A DNA stretch of 6,037 nt from Vulcanimicrobiota bacterium (GCA_014305015.1 JACRUB010000001.1:1-6037); one strand, 5' to 3'; counted from the stretch's first letter, positions 1 through 5,908 are shown. Notes: generated from the letters alone by a model not told the origin. A program made the numbers and translations.

Positions 1-8
1 TTGGTTTC

Positions 9-863
9 TTAGCGTTTGCCTAAGAAGGCTTCGTAGATATCTGATGTCGTCAGGGTTGCCGAAAGCGCAAGCGTTCCCCCGGTGAGGCCTTTACCAACGC
101 ACATTATGTCAGGATTTAGGCCAAGTTGCTCCGTCGCGAACATCGTCCCGGTGCGCCCAAAACCCGTGGCAATTTCATCCACAATCAGAAGCGGCTTATC
201 GTCATGCGGCCGATTCTGAACAGCGGTAGCGTCCGAATCAGAAGCTTCTCGAAGCATGTCGTACAACTCACGCGGCACCAGCCGAATCCCAGCCGCTGCC
301 TGCACCAGCGGTTCCACAATAATCGCCGCGACGTGCGGTGCATGCATTACCTCAGCGGTTTGCGCGTATGGGACGCTTTCAAATGTAATATCTCCGAATC
401 GCGACTTGAACACTTCGATGTCAGACACGCTCATCGCGGCCGCGGTATCCCCGTGGTACGAAGAAGCCAAACGAACGAATCGAGTGCGCCTCGGCTGTCC
501 GACATTCTGCCAATATTGAATCGCGATCTTAAGCGCTACTTCCACCGCGCTTGCGCCGTCACCCGAAAAGAACGCATGTTCCAGATCAGTCAGAGCACAT
601 AAACGCGACGCAAGTTCTTCTGCCACCGGATTCGTCGCTCCAAGCAGCGTCGAGTGATCGAGCGTTGCGGCCTGCTTCACGATTCGCTCAGTTATGTAGG
701 GATGACAATGTCCGTGAATCGTCGTCCAAATCGACGAGACCGCGTCGAATAAGCGGTGCCCATTACCATCGATCAAATAATTGCCTTCCCCACGCACGAA
801 ATTGCGCGAAGGCGCATCGGAGTTCTGCATCTGCGTAAACGGCAACCAGAGATGGGAGGACAC
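9..863 (-). CDS. bioA: Adenosylmethionine-8-amino-7-oxononanoate aminotransferase, truncated at C-terminus
   Basis: PLP-dependent class III aminotransferase that converts 7-keto-8-aminopelargonate to 7,8-diaminopelargonate with SAM as amino donor, in cytoplasmic biotin synthesis. The N-terminus HLWLPFTQM (residues 4-12) is the usual BioA opening. Also visible are SIWTTIHGH with Trp46, the phosphate-binding GDGAS (101-105), SYHGD (135-139), VEP (183-185), the VDEIATGFGRTG block with Asp229 (228-239), and the PLP Schiff-base lysine Lys258 in VGKGLTGG. The start is GTG at 861-863; an in-frame TAA lies four codons upstream and no good Shine-Dalgarno is present. Oddity: the frame stops at TAA (9-11) after 284 residues, just after IYEAFLGKR. 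Family members continue about 140 residues with an HGHTYTGN-like block and the small C-terminal domain. Only 8 nt remain before the window edge, so a nonsense mutation, a frameshift, a real split or a sequencing error cannot be separated. Family is certain; function of this copy is doubtful. Confidence 0.9.
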   Translation of the reverse strand: MSSHLWLPFTQMQNSDAPSRNFVRGEGNYLIDGNGHRLFDAVSSIWTTIHGHCHPYITERIVKQAATLDHSTLLGATNPVAEELASRLCALTDLEHAFFSGDGASAVEVALKIAIQYWQNVGQPRRTRFVRLASSYHGDTAAAMSVSDIEVFKSRFGDITFESVPYAQTAEVMHAPHVAAIIVEPLVQAAAGIRLVPRELYDMLREASDSDATAVQNRPHDDKPLLIVDEIATGFGRTGTMFATEQLGLNPDIMCVGKGLTGGTLALSATLTTSDIYEAFLGKR

Positions 864-960
864 CCTATGGCATTACTTCGCAAGGGTTCTCGTCCCTTGA
901 CGACAAACATCGGCGCCTCGCGCCATGCCGCATTCAACTGTACTCCGCTCGATTCAAATC
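864..960 (-). other. Toxin-bioA intergenic gap with two small hairpins
   Basis: This is the 97-bp gap between the toxin stop and the bioA GTG. It holds a 6-bp inverted repeat, CAAGGG (881-886) and CCCTTG (894-899), with a 7-nt loop; allowing one bulged base at 900, TCG/CGA pairs extend the stem. A second repeat, GGCGC (912-916) and GCGCC (920-924), has a 3-nt loop. Neither is followed by a T-run on the minus strand, so a classical intrinsic terminator is not supported. The first hairpin ends 17 nt before the bioA start and could influence initiation. I find no convincing promoter hexamers here, so bioA may rely on read-through. Confidence 0.4.
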
Positions 961-1638
961 CTACGAATCGAAACTCTTCAGTTTCGTGACCCGGTGCGAC
1001 TCCGTGATCCGCGAGCCATCCCAGCGAAACTGAAGATAGCCCTCGAGGCGGCAACGCGTTATCAGTCGGGGGCGAAAGGCGGCAATGCAGGTTCCTCCCA
1101 CGTGCCGCACGCTGTTGAACACGACGCCGTCCACTGAATTTTCCGCATACAGCTTTGCGCCGTATTGCTGCGAAGTCGAATAGTCCACCGGATGATACAG
1201 CTTAGAGCGTGCGCTCTTATCGGTGACGTCGTCATACGAACCGCCGATTGCCGCGACGTAGACGCGCTTGTCTACCACGCCGCCGGGCTCGTGATTCTCC
1301 CGAAGGAACTTTTCAGTGTGGAAACGCGATTCGTACTGCGCGGTCTCGAGGTCGTGCGACGCATAATAGACTCCGTAGGAGCCGTCGCAAAAGCGCCCAG
1401 CAACTGAATAGGCAAATGACGCCATGATCGGCGTTGTGTTCGGTCCCGAGATTCTGTCCGCTGGGCGCACCTTACGGAAATCGCCGGCTTCCATTAGAAC
1501 CCGGGGATTCGTTAGGGCTTCGAGTGCGAGTACTTTCTCAAAATCACGAGGATCCGAAATACGATCGTAAATGCTACGCGTCGGATAGATGGTCGAGATG
1601 AGCCGGTAGCTCTTGACCCATCGAACTTTCTTTACCAC
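961..1638 (-). CDS. RES-domain toxin of a MbcTA/ParTS-type toxin-antitoxin system
   Basis: A 225-residue protein with a full-length RES domain (named for conserved Arg, Glu and Ser). Arg12 is in SYRLIS, Glu103 in TAQYESRFH and Ser176 in VFNSVRHVGG. The central block from IMASFAYSVAGRFCDG to YGVYYAS (residues 71-94) and the DFEKVLALEALTNPRVL stretch (32-48) are typical of one large RES subfamily. Known relatives are NAD+ phosphorylases (MbcT of Mycobacterium tuberculosis) or ADP-ribosyltransferases (ParT); which activity applies here is not readable. The protein should act in the cytoplasm by depleting NAD+ or modifying a target. The start GTG (1636-1638) lies inside the last codons of the antitoxin gene, a 7-bp overlap that implies translational coupling; no other good start exists before Met49. 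The domain is intact, with no internal stop, so the toxin looks functional. Confidence 0.9.
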   Translation of the reverse strand: MVKKVRWVKSYRLISTIYPTRSIYDRISDPRDFEKVLALEALTNPRVLMEAGDFRKVRPADRISGPNTTPIMASFAYSVAGRFCDGSYGVYYASHDLETAQYESRFHTEKFLRENHEPGGVVDKRVYVAAIGGSYDDVTDKSARSKLYHPVDYSTSQQYGAKLYAENSVDGVVFNSVRHVGGTCIAAFRPRLITRCRLEGYLQFRWDGSRITESHRVTKLKSFDS

Positions 1639-2036
1639 CCACGCTTACCGTCCAAGTAGCGGCGAACGTCCACAATGCGTTCTAGGCCCCCCGAGAGCAT
1701 GTATGCAAGCGCGCTGTGACCCTTGAAAAGCGCGGCCTCGTTCGGCCGCTTGATCCAACTGTCGGCCGACTCGTGGCGCGGCAGAAGAATGTTGATGGAC
1801 TTGTAGATGCCCAAGATGTGCGAAACGCGATCGAGCTGATCGCGCTGCAGGCGCGCAGTATCCGGGGCTTTAGCCCACTTATAAAAGGTTGATTCCGGAA
1901 TCGATCCCAGAAGCGCGCGCTGCTCGACCGGCGAGAGACGCCAGAGTCCCGCGATCCGAAAGAACGTCTTTAACGCAATGCCCGAGAGCTGCTCGCTCGC
2001 TTCCCCCGATCGTATAACCCGTGCCGCTAGCGCCAT
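1632..2036 (-). CDS. MbcA/ParS/Xre-type (DUF2384) antitoxin
   Basis: A 134-residue antitoxin. Residues about 20-75 form a helix-turn-helix-like region (FFRIAGLWRLSPVEQRALLG, then STFYKWAK). Residues about 78-134 match the DUF2384 toxin-binding domain, with SWIKRPNEAALFKGHSAL and the terminal RRYLDGKRGW. In this family the C-terminal domain covers the RES active site, and the N-terminal region binds the operon's own promoter. The ATG at 2034-2036 sits 6 nt after a perfect TATAAT with no Shine-Dalgarno, which argues for a leaderless start. The antitoxin-first order and the overlap with the toxin gene are typical. Autoregulation is an inference from the family. Confidence 0.9.
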   Translation of the reverse strand: MALAARVIRSGEASEQLSGIALKTFFRIAGLWRLSPVEQRALLGSIPESTFYKWAKAPDTARLQRDQLDRVSHILGIYKSINILLPRHESADSWIKRPNEAALFKGHSALAYMLSGGLERIVDVRRYLDGKRGW

Positions 2037-2062
2037 GGTCTAATTATAGAGCATATCGTCAA
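2037..2062 (-). promoter_or_regulatory. Probable leaderless promoter of the toxin-antitoxin operon
   Basis: On the minus strand a perfect -10 box TATAAT (2043-2048) is followed by TAGACC and then the antitoxin ATG. Transcription starting about 7 nt after the -10 would begin at the A of the ATG, giving a leaderless mRNA; there is no Shine-Dalgarno. A TTGACG hexamer (2057-2062) lies only 8 nt upstream, too close for a sigma-70 -35, and nothing resembling TTGACA sits at 16-18 nt. An imperfect GAGC...GCTC repeat (2049-2069) just upstream of the -10 could be an antitoxin operator, but this is weak. Confidence 0.6.
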
Positions 2063-2072
2063 ATCGCTCCAT

Positions 2073-3245
2073 TTAGAGACTACGCGCCCGGCGCCAAAAG
2101 TGTCGGGACAGAGCGCCGCCGGCCGCGATGGCACCAAACACGACCAGAGCGGCGATCACCCGGGACCACCAAGTCGGCCGGGCGTTGAGCAGTGAGACAT
2201 CTGGGGGCCCCTCGAGCGGCAGCAAAAGTGCACGGATCTGCGATGCCAGAATCGGGCTCGGCGCAGTATCGGCATTCGCGAGAACGATGACGGCCACGCC
2301 GCTCGGATACGCTAGCACATCCATTGCTTTATAACCGGCGACGGTACCATCGTGCCACCCCACTGTTTGCGCCCCATAATTGTAAGCGAACAGACCCTCA
2401 CCATATGGACTCCTGCCCGCCGGCAGTTCAACGGGTGCCGTCATCTCTTTGAGTAGCCGATGAAATCGTGGAAGGTTAAAAAGTGCGGCGTTCCAGTGGG
2501 CCAGATCGCTTGCACTCGATCGAAGTCCTCCGGCTGCCAGTGTAAGGTGCGAATCGAATTGCGGTATCGGCACGGGCCCCACATCCGTCAACGTGTAGCC
2601 TTGTGCTTCATCAGCGCCGAGCCCAGTGTCCAGCCCCGTCGAGTTCATCTTCAGCGGACCGAATATGCGATCGTGAAGCAATGACCCGATAGGCTTGCCG
2701 GTGACCCGTTCAGCAACGAACCCCAGTAAAAAATAGTTAGAATTCGAATATTCGAATTGTGAGCCCGGCATAAAGTGCAGCGGGAGCCGGCCGATCTCCC
2801 GTATCACCGCATCGGTACGAACGTGTCCGGGAATCTCCGCTGGAAAGGATCGTACGATAAACTCTGCAGTGTTGTAGTCGGCCAACCCGGAGGTCTGGCG
2901 CAACAAATCCGCGATGCGAATATGCCGATCGAAGCCCGGAAAGAACTGCTGCACCAAACTATTTTGATGCAAACGCCCCTCGGAGATCAGCTGGAGGATG
3001 AGCGCCGCGGTAAACTCTTTGGTGGCGGAACCAATTGCATACCGAGTGTTATCGTCAGCGGGCGAATGCGTCTTGAGGTTGCGAGTGCCATACCCTTTTG
3101 CGAAAACGACGCGGCCTTTTTGTAGAACCGCTACGGAAAAGGCGGGCGTGCGGCTGCGCGCGAGTGCGCCCGAAACCAGGCTGTCGATCTGAGCAGCAAT
3201 GGTACTCGGTAGCAACACCGCAAGAAGAAAGGCCGCGATTTGCAA
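2073..3245 (-). CDS. Beta-lactamase-family (class C/CubicO-like) serine hydrolase, membrane-anchored
   Basis: A 390-residue penicillin-binding-protein-like serine hydrolase. The nucleophile motif is SxxK at Ser73/Lys76 (GSATKEF), the second motif is Tyr166-Ser-Asn168 (EYSNSNY), and the third is His298-Asp-Gly300, the HxG form used by esterase and peptidase members in place of KTG. Residues 1-18 are hydrophobic (IAAFLLAVLLPSTIAAQ), a likely export signal. A helix at about 361-380 followed by RHFWRRARSL would anchor the C-terminus with basic residues inside, so the catalytic domain should face outward. Substrate is unknown; the family spans esterases, D-aminopeptidases and beta-lactamase-like proteins. 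The start used is TTG (3243-3245). It is the only usual start near the signal sequence and comes 9 nt after the SnoaL-like gene's TAG, in the same frame. No strong Shine-Dalgarno is visible, so coupling to the upstream gene is likely. Confidence 0.88.
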   Translation of the reverse strand: MQIAAFLLAVLLPSTIAAQIDSLVSGALARSRTPAFSVAVLQKGRVVFAKGYGTRNLKTHSPADDNTRYAIGSATKEFTAALILQLISEGRLHQNSLVQQFFPGFDRHIRIADLLRQTSGLADYNTAEFIVRSFPAEIPGHVRTDAVIREIGRLPLHFMPGSQFEYSNSNYFLLGFVAERVTGKPIGSLLHDRIFGPLKMNSTGLDTGLGADEAQGYTLTDVGPVPIPQFDSHLTLAAGGLRSSASDLAHWNAALFNLPRFHRLLKEMTAPVELPAGRSPYGEGLFAYNYGAQTVGWHDGTVAGYKAMDVLAYPSGVAVIVLANADTAPSPILASQIRALLLPLEGPPDVSLLNARPTWWSRVIAALVVFGAIAAGGALSRHFWRRARSL

Positions 3246-3254
3246 AGATGCGCT

Positions 3255-3563
3255 CTAGGTGGCGGTTCCCTGTGCGCGCCAGGCTGTGAACCATCTGCCA
3301 TCTTCACGCACAAACATCAACACCTCGTCGCCCTCCCGATCGTACTCTGAGTCATCCATCGCGTAAGAGATGTTCCACCTGTACTTGGCTGTTGCCATAT
3401 CATCGAAGATGTCTATAACCGGCTCTGAAGTGGCGAATGAGATCACCTTGGCAGCGCTCGCGAAGCCCACATAGGATTGGATGCAAGCCTCCTTGCCCTC
3501 GGCAATCAATTTGAACTCCGGCCCGCGGATCACCATATCTTTGTGAAAGATCTCACCGAGCAC
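3255..3563 (-). CDS. SnoaL/NTF2-like (DUF4440-type) small protein; true start probably further upstream
   Basis: A small cone-shaped-fold protein of the NTF2/SnoaL superfamily, whose members include cyclases, isomerases and binding domains; no specific role can be assigned. The C-terminal strands are clear: AKYRWNISYAM, then DEVLMFVREDGRWFTAWRAQG. The first ordinary start is GTG at 3561-3563, giving 102 residues, short for a family of about 120-140. The same frame stays open upstream to a TAA at 3708-3710 and encodes GELVKAVNDVFLTTDANAIR directly before the GTG, which reads like the missing first helices. No ATG, GTG or TTG occurs in any minus frame between 3564 and 3670. Candidate unusual starts are ATC at 3627-3629 or 3660-3662 and CTG at 3591-3593; the 3660 ATC overlaps the HNH stop. 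The gene lies between the HNH and hydrolase genes in a tight cluster. Confidence 0.75.
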   Translation of the reverse strand: MLGEIFHKDMVIRGPEFKLIAEGKEACIQSYVGFASAAKVISFATSEPVIDIFDDMATAKYRWNISYAMDDSEYDREGDEVLMFVREDGRWFTAWRAQGTAT

Positions 3564-3655
3564 CGTCCGTATTGCGTTCGCGTCGGTCGTCAGAAAGACG
3601 TCGTTGACGGCCTTTACGAGCTCGCCGATCTGCCGACGATCTCGCGATCCGTCGT

Positions 3656-4189
3656 CTACGATGGATCGACTCGTTCGTCGATCGAGACGTTGTACAGGAA
3701 CAGGAACTTATGCCACTCGCCGGGCAGCGTGTTCCGCTTTACTTGAATCCACGGAATGTATTTCGGCTGCTTAGGCTTGCGTTTAAGTTGCATGTTCGCG
3801 TGTTCGGGCGTGCGATTGTTCTTGCGGTTGTTGCAATACATACATGCACACACCAGATTTTCCCAAGTTGAGGGTCCGCCCTTGCTCTTTGGATGTACGT
3901 GATCGACCGTCATGAGCCGATCGCGGCGGACGCCGCAATACTGGCACGTGTAATCGTCACGGAGCAAAATATTCTTTTTGGTGAGCGCCACCTTTTGCAT
4001 CGGACGCTTGATGTAATACAGCATCCGGATAATCGAAGGCATCTTCATCTCGTAGCTCGGCGCGTGCAAGATGCGGTCGTGGCGGTGCACGACCTCTGCC
4101 TTCCCGGAGAATATCAATTTAACGGCGCGTTGAAAGTTGGTAATGTTTAGCGCTTCATAAGTGAAGTTCAAGACGAGCACTTCGCTCAC
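3656..4189 (-). CDS. HNH endonuclease family protein
   Basis: A 177-residue stand-alone HNH protein. The zinc-binding pairs are Cys82-x2-Cys85 (TCQYCG) and Cys116-x2-Cys119 (CMYC). The HNH core runs from VDHVHPKSKGG (Asp96, His97) through TWENLVCAC (Asn111) to CNNRKNNRTP (120-128). The N-terminus VLVLNFTYEALNITNFQRAVKLIFSGKAEV is the signature extension of a widespread chromosomal HNH family of unknown physiological role. The nuclease centre appears intact. The tail (about 135-177) is basic, with KRKPKQPKYIPW. The start is GTG (4187-4189), chosen because GAGGTGA, a strong Shine-Dalgarno, precedes it at good spacing. It looks like the first gene of a cluster with the SnoaL-like and hydrolase genes. 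No intron or intein surrounds it, so a homing role is not indicated. Confidence 0.88.
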   Translation of the reverse strand: MSEVLVLNFTYEALNITNFQRAVKLIFSGKAEVVHRHDRILHAPSYEMKMPSIIRMLYYIKRPMQKVALTKKNILLRDDYTCQYCGVRRDRLMTVDHVHPKSKGGPSTWENLVCACMYCNNRKNNRTPEHANMQLKRKPKQPKYIPWIQVKRNTLPGEWHKFLFLYNVSIDERVDPS

Positions 4190-4193
4190 GGAG

Positions 4194-4200
4194 TCACCTC
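4194..4200 (-). promoter_or_regulatory. Ribosome-binding site of the HNH gene
   Basis: GAGGTGA on the minus strand lies 4 nt before the GTG start, which gives a normal 7-nt spacing from its GAGG core. It is the clearest Shine-Dalgarno in the window and fixes the GTG as the start. It also shows that this organism uses leadered translation alongside the apparently leaderless pdxS and antitoxin genes. Confidence 0.75.
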
Positions 4201-4333
4201 AGCAAGCAGGGCTACAACGCAGAAAGCGAGACAAGCATGCCTCGCTTCCGCGCGAAAATTCGTCGAGGTCGTCGGCCTCGGCCTAGGTCGGTCCGTAAAA
4301 TCGAGCGCTTGCGGACTCATAGCGCCGGAAGAC
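4201..4333 (-). other. pdxT-HNH intergenic gap with stem-loop
   Basis: This gap separates the pdxT stop from the HNH ribosome-binding site. The strongest element is a 7-bp inverted repeat, AAGCGAG (4224-4230) and CTCGCTT (4241-4247), with a 10-nt loop. On the minus strand it is followed by TCTGCGTTGT, only loosely T-rich, so it is at best a weak terminator for pdxST or a leader hairpin for the HNH mRNA. A 5-bp repeat CGAGG/CCTCG (4264-4280) and the near-palindrome CGAAAATTCG (4253-4262) lie upstream of it. No convincing promoter hexamers were found. Confidence 0.4.
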
Positions 4334-4939
4334 TTACGCGGCGGTCGAGTGCTTCCCTATCGCCGCGCTCCCCGCGACCATGCTTAAGAAATATTTATGA
4401 ACCCGCCGGTCCGGTCCCATCTCCGGATGAAACGAGGATCCGAGCATGTGTCCTTGCCGCACGAGTACGCCGTGTCCGTCGACCGACGCAAGCACTTCAA
4501 CGCCGGTACCGGTGCGCTCGATCCACGGGGCACGAATGAATATTGCAGGAAACGGATCCGTTCCGAGCGCCGGAATATCGAGCTCGACTTCGGCAGATGC
4601 GACCTGCCGGCCGAACGCGTTGCGCCGCACCGAAACGTCGATAAGATCGAGCGTCGGCTGATCCGGCATCCCCACCACATCGCGCGCCGCTACAATCAAA
4701 CCCATGCACGTGCCCCACAGCGGCATGCCATCTTTAACGCGGTTGCGGATGGGTTCGAAAAGTTCAAACCGCTCAAGCAGCTTGATGACCGTAGTGGACT
4801 CGCCACCCGGAATAATAAGCGCCGAGACGCGGTCGAGATCAGCGAGCGTTTTTACTGGTAGGGCCTCGGCTCTTGATTCCTCGAGCGCGCACAAATGCTC
4901 GATAACGTTGCCCTGCAACGCCAGGACGCCGACGGACAT
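4334..4939 (-). CDS. pdxT: Pyridoxal 5'-phosphate synthase glutaminase subunit PdxT
   Basis: A class I glutamine amidotransferase that hydrolyses glutamine and channels ammonia to PdxS for PLP synthesis. The triad is visible: nucleophile Cys78 in GTCMGL, and His171/Glu173 in SSFHPEM. Other family marks are GVLALQG (4-10), PGGEST (44-49) and RRNAFGRQ (105-112). Length 201 matches the usual 185-200. The ATG (4937-4939) shares its A with the pdxS stop (TAATG), a one-base overlap typical of translational coupling, which suits the matched stoichiometry of the 12+12 PdxS-PdxT complex. All key residues are present, so it should be active. Confidence 0.97.
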   Translation of the reverse strand: MSVGVLALQGNVIEHLCALEESRAEALPVKTLADLDRVSALIIPGGESTTVIKLLERFELFEPIRNRVKDGMPLWGTCMGLIVAARDVVGMPDQPTLDLIDVSVRRNAFGRQVASAEVELDIPALGTDPFPAIFIRAPWIERTGTGVEVLASVDGHGVLVRQGHMLGSSFHPEMGPDRRVHKYFLSMVAGSAAIGKHSTAA

Positions 4940-5832
4940 TAATTGCCTCTATGCGCGAGCAGCTCAGACTCCGGCAGCTTGCGCAGATCGATGCCTTCCA
5001 TCGCGCTTCCCGAGAGCGACTTCGAGGCGGCGACGACAACTTTTGGATCGTTGAAATGCGTCGTCGCATCGACGATCGCTTTTGCAAACGCTTTCGGATT
5101 GCTTGATTTGAAGATACCGCTGCCGACAAAGATGCCTTCGGCGCCGAGTTGCATCATGAGTGCGGCATCGGCCGGCGTTGAGACACCGCCGGCGCAGAAA
5201 AGCACGACCGGGAGTTTGCCGCTTTTCGCAATCTCTTTGATCAGTTCGAGCGGAGCACCGATATCGCGGGCGCGCGCAACGAGCTCTTCTTTGGAAACCG
5301 CGTGCAGTTCCGCAATTCCGTCGCGGATCGCGCGCATATGGCGTACGGCTTCAACGATATTTCCGCTGCCGGCTTCACCCTTGCTGCGAATCATCGACGC
5401 ACCTTCGGCGATGCGACGAAGCGCTTCACCTAAATCTTTGGCTCCGCACACAAACGGAACTTTGTAGTCGTGCTTATCGCAGTGGTACTTATCGTCCGCG
5501 GGCGTGAGCACTTCGGATTCGTCGATGAAATCGACACCGAGTTCTTGCAAGGCTTGCGCCTCGGCAAAGTGGCCGATACGAACCTTAGCCATAACCGGAA
5601 TCGTTACGGCGTCCATGATGCGCTGCACCAGTTCGAGATCACTCATACGCGCAACGCCGCCCATCGCGCGGATATCCGCGGGAATACGCTCGAGCGCCAT
5701 GACGGCCACGGCGCCGGCTTCTTGGGCGATAACCGCTTGCTCCGGGGTCACGACGTCCATAATGACGCCGCCTTTGAGCATCTGGGCAAGGCCGCGTTTG
5801 ACGGTTACGGTTCCGGTTTGAGTGTTCTCCAT
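4939..5832 (-). CDS. pdxS: Pyridoxal 5'-phosphate synthase lyase subunit PdxS
   Basis: The synthase subunit of the deoxyxylulose-independent vitamin B6 route. It forms PLP from ribose 5-phosphate, glyceraldehyde 3-phosphate and ammonia supplied by PdxT, as a cytoplasmic (beta/alpha)8-barrel dodecamer. Catalytic residues are in place: Asp26 (GVIMDVV), Lys83 (PVMAKVRIGH) and Lys151 (MIRSKGEAGSGN), each two positions later than in Bacillus subtilis. The phosphate-binding AGGVSTPADAA (214-224) and FVGSGIFKS (235-243) segments are typical. Length 297 is normal. The ATG (5830-5832) agrees with family N-termini and follows a -10 box by 6 nt, with an AGGG too close to act as a good Shine-Dalgarno. 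It is first in the pdxST operon. No PdxR-type regulator gene is visible in the window. Confidence 0.98.
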   Translation of the reverse strand: MENTQTGTVTVKRGLAQMLKGGVIMDVVTPEQAVIAQEAGAVAVMALERIPADIRAMGGVARMSDLELVQRIMDAVTIPVMAKVRIGHFAEAQALQELGVDFIDESEVLTPADDKYHCDKHDYKVPFVCGAKDLGEALRRIAEGASMIRSKGEAGSGNIVEAVRHMRAIRDGIAELHAVSKEELVARARDIGAPLELIKEIAKSGKLPVVLFCAGGVSTPADAALMMQLGAEGIFVGSGIFKSSNPKAFAKAIVDATTHFNDPKVVVAASKSLSGSAMEGIDLRKLPESELLAHRGN

Positions 5833-5858
5833 GTCCCTATCATATCAGCCATATCCAA
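5833..5858 (-). promoter_or_regulatory. Probable leaderless promoter of pdxST
   Basis: On the minus strand TATGAT (5839-5844, five of six matches to TATAAT) is followed by AGGGAC and then the pdxS ATG. Initiation about 7 nt after the box falls on the A of the ATG. The AGGG is only 2 nt from the ATG, too close for normal Shine-Dalgarno use. No -35 like TTGACA occurs at 16-18 nt. A TTGGAT (5853-5858) lies 8 nt upstream, the same offset as the TTGACG in the toxin-antitoxin promoter. Confidence 0.55.
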
Positions 5859-5869
5859 TGGAGACATTA

Positions 5870-5908
5870 GGGATTATCGCCAGCGCCTGTGGCGCGGGCG
5901 ATAATCCC
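5870..5908. repeat. Nested palindromic element (39 bp) upstream of pdxS
   Basis: A perfect 12-bp inverted repeat, GGGATTATCGCC (5870-5881) and GGCGATAATCCC (5897-5908). Its 15-nt spacer contains a second 5-bp repeat, GCGCC (5883-5887) and GGCGC (5891-5895), around a TGT loop, with one A/G mismatch between the two stems. The result would be a long, very stable hairpin in either strand. Neither side has a T-run, so a standard intrinsic terminator is unlikely. It lies upstream of the pdxS -10 box. It could be a dispersed REP-like element, a regulator-binding palindrome, or a bidirectional end structure. No second copy occurs in this window. Confidence 0.75.

Noticed and set aside
126..602. Long plus-strand open frames across bioA
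   Set aside because: They are antisense to a clear BioA frame and their products show no domain-like features.
2057..2062. TTGACG as a classical -35 box for the toxin-antitoxin promoter
   Set aside because: It is only 8 nt from the TATAAT, not the 16-18 nt needed by a sigma-70 promoter; placing a -10 at 17 nt gives ACCATG.
3656..4189. HNH gene as a homing endonuclease or phage-derived gene
   Set aside because: No intron, intein, phage gene or mobile-element border surrounds it, and the N-terminal extension matches a stable chromosomal HNH family.
4224..4247. Strong intrinsic terminator after pdxT
   Set aside because: The 7-bp stem is real, but the following minus-strand sequence TCTGCGTTGT is not a proper T-run and the loop is long.
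4237..4539. Plus-strand open frame starting MPRFRAKIRRGRRPRPRS, resembling a small basic protein
   Set aside because: Most of it lies antisense to pdxT, no ribosome-binding site is evident, and its arginine-rich composition is what GC-rich antisense sequence gives. Only its first 97 bases lie in the gap.
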